From positions 1 through 15,729 of the forward strand of contig DAOSIS010000049.1 of assembly GCA_035366835.1 (NCBI GenBank): a stretch of 15,729 bases of DNA, in the 5' to 3' direction. The stretch is from UBA6109 sp035366835 (GTDB lineage Bacteria > Desulfobacterota > Syntrophia > Syntrophales > UBA6109). A program made the position numbers and the translations under genes. The notes beneath the pieces were generated by a model. It saw only the letters and a list, made by a program, of their open reading frames with translations. It was not told where the DNA came from and searched no databases. Shown here piece by piece: positions 1-6,059 of the stretch (the first letter of the stretch is position 1; each line of letters starts with the position of its first letter).

Positions 1-158
1 GCCGCCTGGCAGGCCCGTTCAATATTCAAAATCATCGCATCGATATGGGTGTAATGATCCAGTGCGGGATTAAAGGCATATTCCTGGCGCACTCGCCTCA
101 AGGCGCGTTCTATCGTGGCGGCCTTGTTCAAGACCACGTTATCCGGCCCTGTAGGCAT
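1..158 (-). CDS. hepT: HepT-like HEPN toxin, N-terminal part (cut by window edge)
   Basis: This frame begins with an ATG at 158 on the minus strand and stays open for 52 codons to the window edge. It overlaps the last 20 bases of the MntA gene, which is typical of MntA/HepT pairs. The visible protein starts MPTGPDNVVLNKAATIERAL and later reads ILNIERACQAA, which matches the N-terminal helices of HepT-family HEPN proteins (LNKAA...IER, then NIxRACxAA). HepT is a HEPN-fold ribonuclease toxin whose R-x4-6-H active site lies in the C-terminal half, which is outside the window, so catalytic competence cannot be judged. A GTG at 137 is an alternative start and would leave one base between the genes. 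Assignment rests on the short N-terminal match plus the neighbour. Confidence 0.72.
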   Translation of the reverse strand, partial: MPTGPDNVVLNKAATIERALRRVRQEYAFNPALDHYTHIDAMILNIERACQA

Positions 159-534
159 CCATCACTTCCTTGCGATCCAGGTTGAACTGAATGTACATTC
201 CCAGCAGTGCGGCCCTGCGAAGAGCAATCTTTTCCGGATTTCTCTGGAAGATGGGGACGCCGGACAGAAAGGCCTCCCGGGAATACACCAGATTGGCCGA
301 CGATATTTCCCCCAGATCCACAGAACGTTCCAGTCTGTAAGAAAGTTCATTGGCTATTTTCAGCCTTTCCAGAGAACTCATTTTAGCGCCCGTCTCCAGC
401 ATCAATGCTAAATCGATATCGCTCTGCGTCCCCAGATCCCCCCGCAGGGCGCTTCCAAGCAGGTAGACTGCCAGAACCCTGCTATCGCCGGACAAAAGCT
501 CTTTCGTATGCCGTCTTATGGCTTCAATCAACAT
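139..534 (-). CDS. mntA: MntA-like nucleotidyltransferase antitoxin
   Basis: A 131-residue minimal nucleotidyltransferase. Residues 27-41 read GSALRGDLGTQSDID, an exact match to the GS-x10-D-x-D signature of MNT-fold enzymes; Asp39 and Asp41 are the expected metal ligands. The length and the overlapping HEPN gene downstream identify it as the antitoxin of a MntA/HepT type VII toxin-antitoxin pair, in which MntA blocks HepT by adding AMP to a tyrosine near its active site (family knowledge). No good ribosome binding site precedes the ATG. Instead, a half copy of the palindromic element at 546-573 ends only 11 bases upstream, so the original promoter or leader may have been displaced. The gene follows the ATPase at 574-1776 on the same strand with 39 bases between, so cotranscription is possible. 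Confidence 0.85.
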   Translation of the reverse strand: MLIEAIRRHTKELLSGDSRVLAVYLLGSALRGDLGTQSDIDLALMLETGAKMSSLERLKIANELSYRLERSVDLGEISSANLVYSREAFLSGVPIFQRNPEKIALRRAALLGMYIQFNLDRKEVMDAYRAG

Positions 535-545
535 AGTGGGGCTTT

Positions 546-573
546 GGGGGTCAGGTCTTGAAAATTAGCGTTT
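546..573. repeat. Half copy of the GGGGTCAGG palindrome
   Basis: Bases 546-569 carry one full arm (GGGGGTCAGGTCTTGAAAA followed by TTAGC), and 570-573 match the start of the loop of complete copies. The other arm is missing. The fragment abuts the stop codon of the ATPase gene (574-576) on one side and lies 11 bases upstream of the mntA start on the other. It looks like a remnant left by deletion or by partial insertion. Confidence 0.8.
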
Positions 574-1776
574 CTATTTCGTTGTTACCTGAAACCAGGG
601 GAGAACCATGAAATTCTCCCGTTCATACAGATCATCGCCGCCGTGGATCAACACTCCGGTCCGCGCAACCTTTTTCCCCAGTGCCATAAAATAACGGAGA
701 CCTTGAAAGAAGGAGTCGCTTATCGTACTTCCGGACTTGAGCTCGATGGGAATAAGTTGTTTGCCCGTATCGATAAGAACATCGACTTCGTGACCTGTCC
801 GATCGCGCCAGAAATAAAGCGGCGGCGTTTCACCTCGATGAGCAAAGGCCTTGAAGAGTTCCGATATCACATAGGTTTCAAAAACAGCCCCGCGTAGCGC
901 GTGATCCGTCAAATCGGCAGGCTCGCGGATGCGGAGGAGATAGCACAAAAGGCCGGTATCGAGAAAATAGAGTTTCGGGCTTTTGATGATTCTTTTGGAA
1001 AAATTGACAAAGTGAGGCGGCAATAGGTGAATGATAAATCCGGCCTGAAGAATCGAAATCCACTGCCTTGCCGTGGTATGAGAGACGCCGCAATCGGCGG
1101 CCAGGGATGAAAGATTCAGCAACTGCCCCGTGCGGCCGGCGCATAGTCTGACAAAACGTTGAAACATCTCCAGGTTGCCGATGTTGGATACTTCCCGGAC
1201 ATCCCGCTCCACATAGGTCTGATAATAACCGGCAAGCCAGTCTTGGGGCGCCAATCCCTGGTCATGGATTCGCGGATAAAAACCCCGGTGCAGGGTGGTT
1301 TCCAAATTGGCAACCGGCGCTTCTCTTCGTTCGGGAAGATCTCTCCACACCCACGGGTCGCGTGATGGTAATTCCCGCAACTCATCCATGCTGAAGGGCA
1401 GAAGATTGACAATGGCGGTTCGACCCGCAAGGGTTTGGTTGACTTTTGCAGACAGGTGGAATTGCTGCGAGCCGGTCAGGATAAATTTGCCGTTGTCCAC
1501 ACCGGCATCCACGATTCCCTGCAAATAAGAAAGCAGGTCCGGCGCCCTTTGAATTTCATCGAGAATCACGCCACTTTTGTATCTTCTCAGAAAGCTACGG
1601 GGGTCGGCAAGGGCGAATTCTCTTTCGTGCGGCTCTTCCAAGCTGGCGTATTCATGATTTGTGAATACCATCCGGGTAAGTGTAGTCTTACCGGATTGCC
1701 GGGGGCCGGTGATGGTCACCACGGGAAACTGCCCGGCGAGGGAGGATAGCTTTTGTGATAATGTACGTTGGATCAT
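574..1776 (-). CDS. AAA+ ATPase with DUF4143 C-terminal domain
   Basis: A 400-residue protein of the AAA_14/DUF4143 type. The N-terminal ATPase shows Walker A GPRQSGKTT (24-32), Walker B VILDEIQRAP (70-79) and a sensor-1-like FILTGSQ (99-105). The C-terminal part reads GHEVDVLID then IPIELKSG (about 328-349), resembling the E/D...ExK core of PD-(D/E)xK nuclease-like folds (Glu330, Asp332, Glu345, Lys347). These proteins are very widespread, often scattered and horizontally transferred, and their biological role is not established; some occur beside toxin-antitoxin or defence genes, as this one does with mntA/hepT. The start MIQRTLSQKL fits the family, so the ATG at 1776 is preferred. There is no Shine-Dalgarno sequence, and a consensus promoter abuts the ATG (1783-1811). 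Base composition is lower in GC than the sugar genes, which suggests transfer. Confidence 0.85.
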   Translation of the reverse strand: MIQRTLSQKLSSLAGQFPVVTITGPRQSGKTTLTRMVFTNHEYASLEEPHEREFALADPRSFLRRYKSGVILDEIQRAPDLLSYLQGIVDAGVDNGKFILTGSQQFHLSAKVNQTLAGRTAIVNLLPFSMDELRELPSRDPWVWRDLPERREAPVANLETTLHRGFYPRIHDQGLAPQDWLAGYYQTYVERDVREVSNIGNLEMFQRFVRLCAGRTGQLLNLSSLAADCGVSHTTARQWISILQAGFIIHLLPPHFVNFSKRIIKSPKLYFLDTGLLCYLLRIREPADLTDHALRGAVFETYVISELFKAFAHRGETPPLYFWRDRTGHEVDVLIDTGKQLIPIELKSGSTISDSFFQGLRYFMALGKKVARTGVLIHGGDDLYERENFMVLPWFQVTTK

Positions 1777-1782
1777 GGTGAA

Positions 1783-1811
1783 ATTATAGAGTTAGAATCA
1801 TGTCCTGTAAA
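1783..1811 (-). promoter_or_regulatory. Sigma-70-like promoter for the AAA+ ATPase, probably giving a leaderless mRNA
   Basis: On the minus strand, TTTACA (1811-1806) is followed by exactly 17 bases and then a perfect TATAAT (1788-1783). Only TTCACC separates the -10 box from the ATG at 1776. With the usual 6-7 base distance, transcription would start at or next to the A of the ATG, leaving no leader. No Shine-Dalgarno sequence is present, which agrees with this. Confidence 0.6.
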
Positions 1812-1879
1812 ATTGAATTTCAATATTTCAATCCGCCATAATCGGCTTGCTCAAGGTATTCTTCAATAGGCAACTGTGG

Positions 1880-1930
1880 GGGGTCAGGTCTTGAAAATTA
1901 GCAAAACGCTAATTTTCAAGACCTGACCCC
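1880..1930. repeat. Simple 51-base palindromic element
   Basis: A perfect inverted repeat: 23-base arms starting GGGGTCAGGTCTTGAAAA, with a five-base loop AAAAC. On the minus strand it supplies the in-frame TAG (1911-1909) that ends the broken dehydrogenase fragment. It contains a stop codon in every frame on both strands. No transposase is nearby. It resembles the REP/MITE-like palindromes moved in trans by single-strand Y1 (RAYT-type) transposases; that link is inference. Confidence 0.9.
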
Positions 1931-2277
1931 GGGGTTGTGCGGTTCAGGTAGGGGATCTTCCAGAAGGAGCGCGTTGAGGGCCGCCGCATGCCGATGACGA
2001 ACTTGCCGGGCTTCCCAGTGGTGGATTTGGGGACAGATTTAAAATCTGTCCCCAAAGTCGAGTCAGCGATGACGCCGGCCATGACCGCGCCGACGAAGCC
2101 GACGCCCATGACGACGACGATCTCGCGGCCCTGCTTGCGCTCTTTCGCGACGCGGGCTTTGAGGCGCTTGAACTCCTTCGCGTAGTCGGCGGTCGAGGGC
2201 AGGGGGAACACCTCGCCGTTCGGCGACTGGGAGACGTTGTTGTTGTTCGGTTTCTTTGCTTTCGTTGCCGGTTTCAT
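1909..2277 (-). pseudogene. Truncated nucleotide-sugar dehydrogenase fragment with palindromic insertions
   Basis: An N-terminal remnant of a UDP-glucose/GDP-mannose dehydrogenase-like protein. After a lysine- and asparagine-rich start, residues around 50-71 read REIVVVMGVGFVGAVMAGVIAD, with a Rossmann GxGxxG. Later GKPGKFVIGMRRPSTRSFWK resembles the same NAD-domain family. Intact members run to several hundred residues; this frame stops after 122 because the palindrome at 1880-1930 supplies PGSGLEN and a TAG. A second palindrome (2026-2056) lies in frame and encodes LGTDFKSVPK, which looks like inserted sequence. The start is well supported: AAGGAG lies 4 bases before the ATG. The retained start and ribosome site suggest recent breakage. 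The rest of the gene is not visible downstream. It may still be translated into a short non-functional peptide. Confidence 0.6.
2026..2056. repeat. Stand-alone GGGGACAGATTT palindrome inside a gene fragment
   Basis: A perfect 31-base palindrome with 15-base arms (TTTGGGGACAGATTT and its complement) around a single central A. It is the same unit as the inner palindrome nested in the elements at 9739-9832 and 10788-10882, which have 12-base arms (GGGGACAGATTT). It lies in frame in the broken dehydrogenase and encodes LGTDFKSVPK without a stop. Confidence 0.9.
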
Positions 2278-2335
2278 GCGACTCCTTCTTTGGGGGTTGC
2301 TTTGGAGTTTAACTTGTCAAAAGGAAGATTGTCAG

Positions 2336-2409
2336 TTTTTGTCATTCCCGCTTTCGCAGAGGTGACAAACAGAATGGAAAGCCGGGATGAAACCCCACAC
2401 TGACAAAAA
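2336..2409. repeat. Degenerate nested inverted repeat (MITE- or REP-like)
   Basis: Outer arms TTTTTGTCA (2336-2344) and TGACAAAAA (2401-2409) are perfect complements. Inside them, TCATTCCCGCTTTC (2342-2355) pairs imperfectly with GAAAGCCGGGATGA (2377-2390). The core resembles the ATTCCCGC...GCGGGAAT repeats at the right end of the window. The gene-free stretch 2278-2555 holds nothing else I can support. Confidence 0.55.
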
Positions 2410-2555
2410 GACAGCTCCGCCCCGTCGATTACGCGATCCTGAAAACAGAGGCACATTTCTTAGCCCGTGCATAGACACCGCGATATTAGACTTTAGGCCA
2501 ATGCCAATGCATATTTACATTGCACTTTTTTAATGAGGGACAGCGCCCTATTCCC

Positions 2556-3851
2556 CTATGCAGTGACAAGCCATTTCCAGATCGGAGTGACTTCGATTTT
2601 GCCGTCAATGACGGTTTCGTCATCCCATGTGACGATTGTTCCCGTCGGGATTGAAAGTTCACCCATGGCGCTTTTCAATCCGCGAAGCTCTCTTTCAAAT
2701 GTCCTTTTGTCCGAAACATCCCAGCAGGATTGAATGAGTCCGGCATTTCGGGTATTTCTTTGTTCGACCAAAAAATCAACTTCATGCCCGTCTTTTGTCG
2801 AAATGTATTCCGGATGATATCCCTCGCGACGCAGATGCATGAAGACCAGGGTTTCCAGCAGGTGACCGCGATCGGCCGAGGTGCGAAAAGTCATGGAATT
2901 CAATAGACCGGTATCGATGGTGTAGATTTTTGCCGGATTGATCATTCTTGCTTTTTCAGATCGGGTGTGAACCGGCACTTTGTAAAATAAAAAGGCATCT
3001 GAAAGATATTCAAGATATTCATACAGGCTGTTCTTGGTGCATTTGATGGCCATGCTTTTCATGGTATGAAAGAACTTGTTGACGCTGAATTTTTCTCCGG
3101 AAGCATTCATGATATGCCGGACAAGATGTTTAAGCACCAGCACGTTGCCGACATTGTGGCGCTCAATAATGTCTTTAAGCAGTACGGAATCAATGTAGCC
3201 TTGCAGGATTTCGATGCGGAGATCATTCCGTGTTTTTTGGACTTCGGGAAAGCCGCCGATTTCCATGTAATTTTTGATGGCTTTACGTAAGAGGGATGAT
3301 GTGTTCGCACCGAACGTTTGGGGCCTGTCGGCAAAAATTCCGTGATATTTCAAGAACTCATCGAAGCTGAATGGAAATATCTCTATGGGCAGCGAACGGC
3401 CGCGCAAACTGGTCGCCATTTCCACGCCGAGCAATTTCGATGATGATCCCGTAACAAATATCTGTACGTTTTCCGTATCTATTAAGCGTCTGAGAAATAT
3501 TTCCCATTGATCGATCCGCTGTATCTCGTCAAAGAAAAAATAGCAGAGGGTGTTGCGGTTTTCGGGATATTTCCCGAAATAAACATCGAGCATTTCCTGG
3601 AAATGATGAACGCTGAATTCCAGTAATCGGTCGTCTTCAAAGTTGAGGTAAAGAATATTTTCTTTAGGGGTGCCCGCGGCCAGCAGATCCTTCATTTTCT
3701 GATAACAAAACCAGGTTTTTCCCGCACGCCGCATGCCGATGATAACATTTGCCTTGCCTTGAACTTGCGGCAATTCCTTGTTCCGCGGCACCAGTTCCGG
3801 CAATGTCCGTTCATGAAAATCATCGACGAGTTGTGAAATGATCGTTTTCAT
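2556..3851 (-). CDS. Second AAA+ ATPase with DUF4143-type C-terminus
   Basis: A 431-residue ATPase of the same broad class as the one at 574-1776 but clearly a different subfamily. Walker A is GMRRAGKT (39-46), Walker B is YFFFDEIQRID (104-114), and FVTGSSSKLL (132-141) fits sensor 1. A central YMEIGGFPEV motif and a winged-helix-like region lead into the C-terminal DUF4143-like part, where DGHEVDFLVEQ resembles the first acidic strand of a PD-(D/E)xK-like fold; the expected ExK is not obvious (LIQSCWDVSD follows), so nuclease activity is doubtful. The role of the family is unknown. No ribosome binding site precedes the ATG; a weak TTGTTA-N17-TAGAAC pair ends 7 bases before it, again hinting at a leaderless start. 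GC content is low, consistent with an acquired gene. It is separated from galE by a short AT-rich gap. Confidence 0.83.
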   Translation of the reverse strand: MKTIISQLVDDFHERTLPELVPRNKELPQVQGKANVIIGMRRAGKTWFCYQKMKDLLAAGTPKENILYLNFEDDRLLEFSVHHFQEMLDVYFGKYPENRNTLCYFFFDEIQRIDQWEIFLRRLIDTENVQIFVTGSSSKLLGVEMATSLRGRSLPIEIFPFSFDEFLKYHGIFADRPQTFGANTSSLLRKAIKNYMEIGGFPEVQKTRNDLRIEILQGYIDSVLLKDIIERHNVGNVLVLKHLVRHIMNASGEKFSVNKFFHTMKSMAIKCTKNSLYEYLEYLSDAFLFYKVPVHTRSEKARMINPAKIYTIDTGLLNSMTFRTSADRGHLLETLVFMHLRREGYHPEYISTKDGHEVDFLVEQRNTRNAGLIQSCWDVSDKRTFERELRGLKSAMGELSIPTGTIVTWDDETVIDGKIEVTPIWKWLVTA

Positions 3852-3921
3852 GATTTAGGTTCTATCTCTTATTTGGAGACATAACAATGAATATCTTTCT
3901 CTTATAAAAAGAAATTTTAAG

Positions 3922-4815
3922 CTAATCCACATGGGGGTNNNNNNNNNNNNNNNNNNNNNNNNNNNNNNNNNNNNNNNNNNNNNNNNNNNNNNNNNNNNNN
4001 NNNNNNNNNNNNNNNNNNNNNNNNNNNNNNNNNNNNNNCGGGGACGACAAGGAGAAGATTTTTTCCAGTGCGCGGAGGTGGCCGGCGGCGAGGTCCATGA
4101 CGTGCAGATAGTCCCGGACCCCTGTCCCGTCCGGCGTGTCGTAGTCGTTGCCGAAGATCCGGAGCCGCGGCAGCTTTCCCACCGCGACCTGGCTGATGAA
4201 GGGCATGAGGTTGTTCGGGATGTCCTCGGGATCTTCCCCGATCAGGCCGGAGGGGTGCGCGCCGGCGGGGTTGAAGTAGCGCAGGATCGCAACCCGCCAC
4301 GCGGGATCGGCGGCCTGGATGTCGCGGAGTACATCCTCGATCATCTTCTTCGTGCGGCCGTAGGGGCTCGCCGGGGCCAGGGGGAAGTCCTCCCGGATCG
4401 GCAGGGAAGGGGGGGCGCCGTAGACGGTGGCAGAGGAGCTGAAGACGATGCGTTTGACGCGGAACTCCGCCATGACCTCGCAGAGGGTCAGCGTGGACGT
4501 CAGGTTGTTGTCATAGTAGCGGAGCGGCTCGGCAGTGGATTCGCCGACAGCCTTGAGGCCGGCGAAATGAATGACCGCGTGGACGGGATGGGCCGCAAAG
4601 ACGGCGCGCAGGGCCTGCCGGTCCCGGACGTCGGTCTGTTGAAAATGCGGCCTGCGCCCCGCGATCTTCTCGATGCGGCCGAGGACGGCGGCCTTGCTGT
4701 TGCAGAGGTTGTCGACGATGACGACATCGTAGCCCGCCTGGAGGAGTTCCACGCAGGTGTGGCTGCCGATGTAGCCGGTGCCGCCGGTGACGAGGATGGT
4801 TTTGTTAGAGGTCAT
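3922..4815 (-). CDS. galE: UDP-glucose 4-epimerase (C-terminal part lost in an assembly gap)
   Basis: Extended short-chain dehydrogenase of the GalE type, interconverting UDP-glucose and UDP-galactose. The first 259 residues are visible: TGGTGYIG (10-17) binds NAD, NxNxxxT follows at 103-107, FSSSATVYG (125-133) holds the catalytic serine, and the Tyr152-x3-Lys156 pair sits in SPYGRTK. RDYLHVMDLAAGH (234-246) is also typical. GalE is normally near 338 residues, so about 80 are missing. The N run covers this, and after it the sequence reads PHVD then TAG, like the HP(H/Q)GY-type tail of GalE, so the gene is probably intact in the organism. The true gap is likely nearer 230-250 bases than 100. 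The ATG at 4815 has no strong ribosome site. It is the last gene of the minus-strand sugar cluster. Confidence 0.88.
   Translation of the reverse strand: MTSNKTILVTGGTGYIGSHTCVELLQAGYDVVIVDNLCNSKAAVLGRIEKIAGRRPHFQQTDVRDRQALRAVFAAHPVHAVIHFAGLKAVGESTAEPLRYYDNNLTSTLTLCEVMAEFRVKRIVFSSSATVYGAPPSLPIREDFPLAPASPYGRTKKMIEDVLRDIQAADPAWRVAILRYFNPAGAHPSGLIGEDPEDIPNNLMPFISQVAVGKLPRLRIFGNDYDTPDGTGVRDYLHVMDLAAGHLRALEKIFSLSSPXXXXXXXXXXXXXXXXXXXXXXXXXXXXXXXXXXPHVD
3939..4038. other. Assembly gap (100 Ns)
   Basis: One hundred consecutive Ns inside galE. The round number suggests a placeholder of unknown length rather than a measured gap, so reading frame across it is not meaningful. Confidence 0.98.
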
Positions 4816-4898
4816 AAGAAGGCTTCGCTACGCTCCCAATGACAGAGAAGGACGCTGGAGCCCCGCCGCAGCCTGCCCTCGCGAAGGCGGGGGCGGAA

Positions 4899-4916
4899 AC
4901 GACAGATACGACAGAT
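4899..4916. repeat. Short 9-base tandem duplication
   Basis: ACGACAGAT occurs twice in tandem (4899-4907, 4908-4916) in the 149-base spacer between the epimerase and galE. The spacer also has a GC-rich REP-like stretch (CCCTCGCGAAGGCGGG, near 4876-4891) but no gene. Confidence 0.6.
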
Positions 4917-4964
4917 ACGGAGCGACTGCATGACCCTGTGGGGCCTGTCCCTGAATGTGCGGTC

Positions 4965-5978
4965 TCACACGCCGTAATAATCCCGGTACCACGCCACGAA
5001 TTTTCTGATCCCTTCTGCAATCGGGGTTTGAGGCCTGAAGCCTACGTCGGCCATCAGATCGTCCACGTCGGCATAGGTTGCCGGAACGTCTCCCGGTTGG
5101 AGAGGAAGCAGTCGCTTGTCTGCTTTTCTTCCGAGGCATTTTTCGAGTTCATCGATGAAGTCGAGCAGCCCCACAGGGTTGTTGTTGCCGATGTTATAGA
5201 TCCTGTAGGGGGCGAAGCTGGAAGCGGGATCGGGCCGATCGCCCTGCCAAAGGGGGTTGGGTTCGGGGATCGTGTTGGCGACGCGGACAACGCCTTCGAC
5301 GATGTCGTCGATATAGGTGAAGTCTCTCGTCATCTTCCCTTCATTGTACACATCGATGGGCCTGTTTTCCAGGATCGCCTTCGTGAAGACGAAGAGCGCC
5401 ATGTCCGGCCTTCCCCAGGGGCCGTAGACGGTGAAGAAGCGCAGGCCCGTGCAGGGAATCCGGTAGAGGCTCGCATAGGCGTGCGCCATCAGCTCGTTTG
5501 CCTTTTTCGTGGCCGCGTACAGGCTCACCGGGTGGTCTACGTTGTGGTGGACGGACAAGGGCATCATGGTGTTGGCCCCGAAGACGGAGCTGGATGAGGC
5601 GAACACGAGGTGCTTGACTCCCCTGTGGCGGCAGCCTTCGAGAACATTCAGAAAGCCTGTCAGATTGCTGTCCACGTAGGCGTGGGGATTGACCAGCGAG
5701 TAGCGGACGCCCGCCTGCGCGGCCAGGTGAATGACCGTTTCCGGCCTCTCCCCTGCGAAGAGTGCGGCCATTTCCTCCCGGTCGGCGATGTCCCCTTCGA
5801 TGAACGTGAAGCCGGGCCGCTCCTTCAGCCTGGCTGCGCGCGCCCTCTTCAGGTTCACGTCGTAGTAGGCGTTCATGTTGTCCACGCCGATGACGGTCTC
5901 TCCATCGTCCAGCAGGCGCTGCGAGAGATGAAACCCGATGAATCCTGCTGCACCGGTTACCAGTATTCTTCTGGTCAT
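4965..5978 (-). CDS. UDP-glucuronate 4-epimerase
   Basis: A 337-residue extended SDR that converts UDP-glucuronate to UDP-galacturonate. TGAAGFIG (8-15) is the NAD site; NMNAYYDVNLKRARAARL (34-51) is characteristic of this subgroup (the LpsL/Cap1J type) and differs from GalE. HLAAQAGVRYS (84-94), ASSSSVFG (127-134), Tyr154-x3-Lys158, and GLRFFTVYGPWGRPDMA (178-194) are all diagnostic, and YNIGNN plus LQPGDVPATYADVDDL complete the C-terminal substrate domain. Length and motifs are full, so it should be active. It would use the product of ugd upstream in the cluster. Palindrome 5999-6049 lies 20 bases before its ATG, and no strong ribosome site is visible. UDP-galacturonate could serve capsule, O-antigen or lipid A/core decoration; which one cannot be told here. 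Confidence 0.88.
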   Translation of the reverse strand: MTRRILVTGAAGFIGFHLSQRLLDDGETVIGVDNMNAYYDVNLKRARAARLKERPGFTFIEGDIADREEMAALFAGERPETVIHLAAQAGVRYSLVNPHAYVDSNLTGFLNVLEGCRHRGVKHLVFASSSSVFGANTMMPLSVHHNVDHPVSLYAATKKANELMAHAYASLYRIPCTGLRFFTVYGPWGRPDMALFVFTKAILENRPIDVYNEGKMTRDFTYIDDIVEGVVRVANTIPEPNPLWQGDRPDPASSFAPYRIYNIGNNNPVGLLDFIDELEKCLGRKADKRLLPLQPGDVPATYADVDDLMADVGFRPQTPIAEGIRKFVAWYRDYYGV

Positions 5979-5998
5979 AATTTCTTAATCAAGGCTGT

Positions 5999-6049
5999 GG
6001 GGTCAGGTCTTGAAAATTAGCATTTTGCTAATTTTCAAGACCTGACCCC
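5999..6049. repeat. Simple 51-base palindromic element
   Basis: Same 23-base arms as at 1880-1930, here with loop ATTTT. It lies between the coiled-coil gene, whose own TAG is at 6062-6060, and the UDP-glucuronate 4-epimerase start at 5978. As RNA it would form a long hairpin between the two genes; there is no following T-run, so it is not a typical intrinsic terminator. Confidence 0.9.
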
Positions 6050-6059
6050 CGGGGTTTGC

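Noticed and set aside
1880..1930. Palindrome as an ordinary intrinsic terminator
   Set aside because: No T-run follows either arm, the stem is far longer than typical and the same sequence recurs at several loci, so a repeat element fits better; an effect on transcription is not excluded.
2274..2456. 60-codon minus-strand frame just upstream of the dehydrogenase fragment
   Set aside because: It runs through the degenerate inverted repeat and has no ribosome site or recognisable motif.
3917..4300. Alternative minus-strand frame running through the Ns
   Set aside because: Frame continuity across Ns is meaningless and the galE frame is clearly the coding one.
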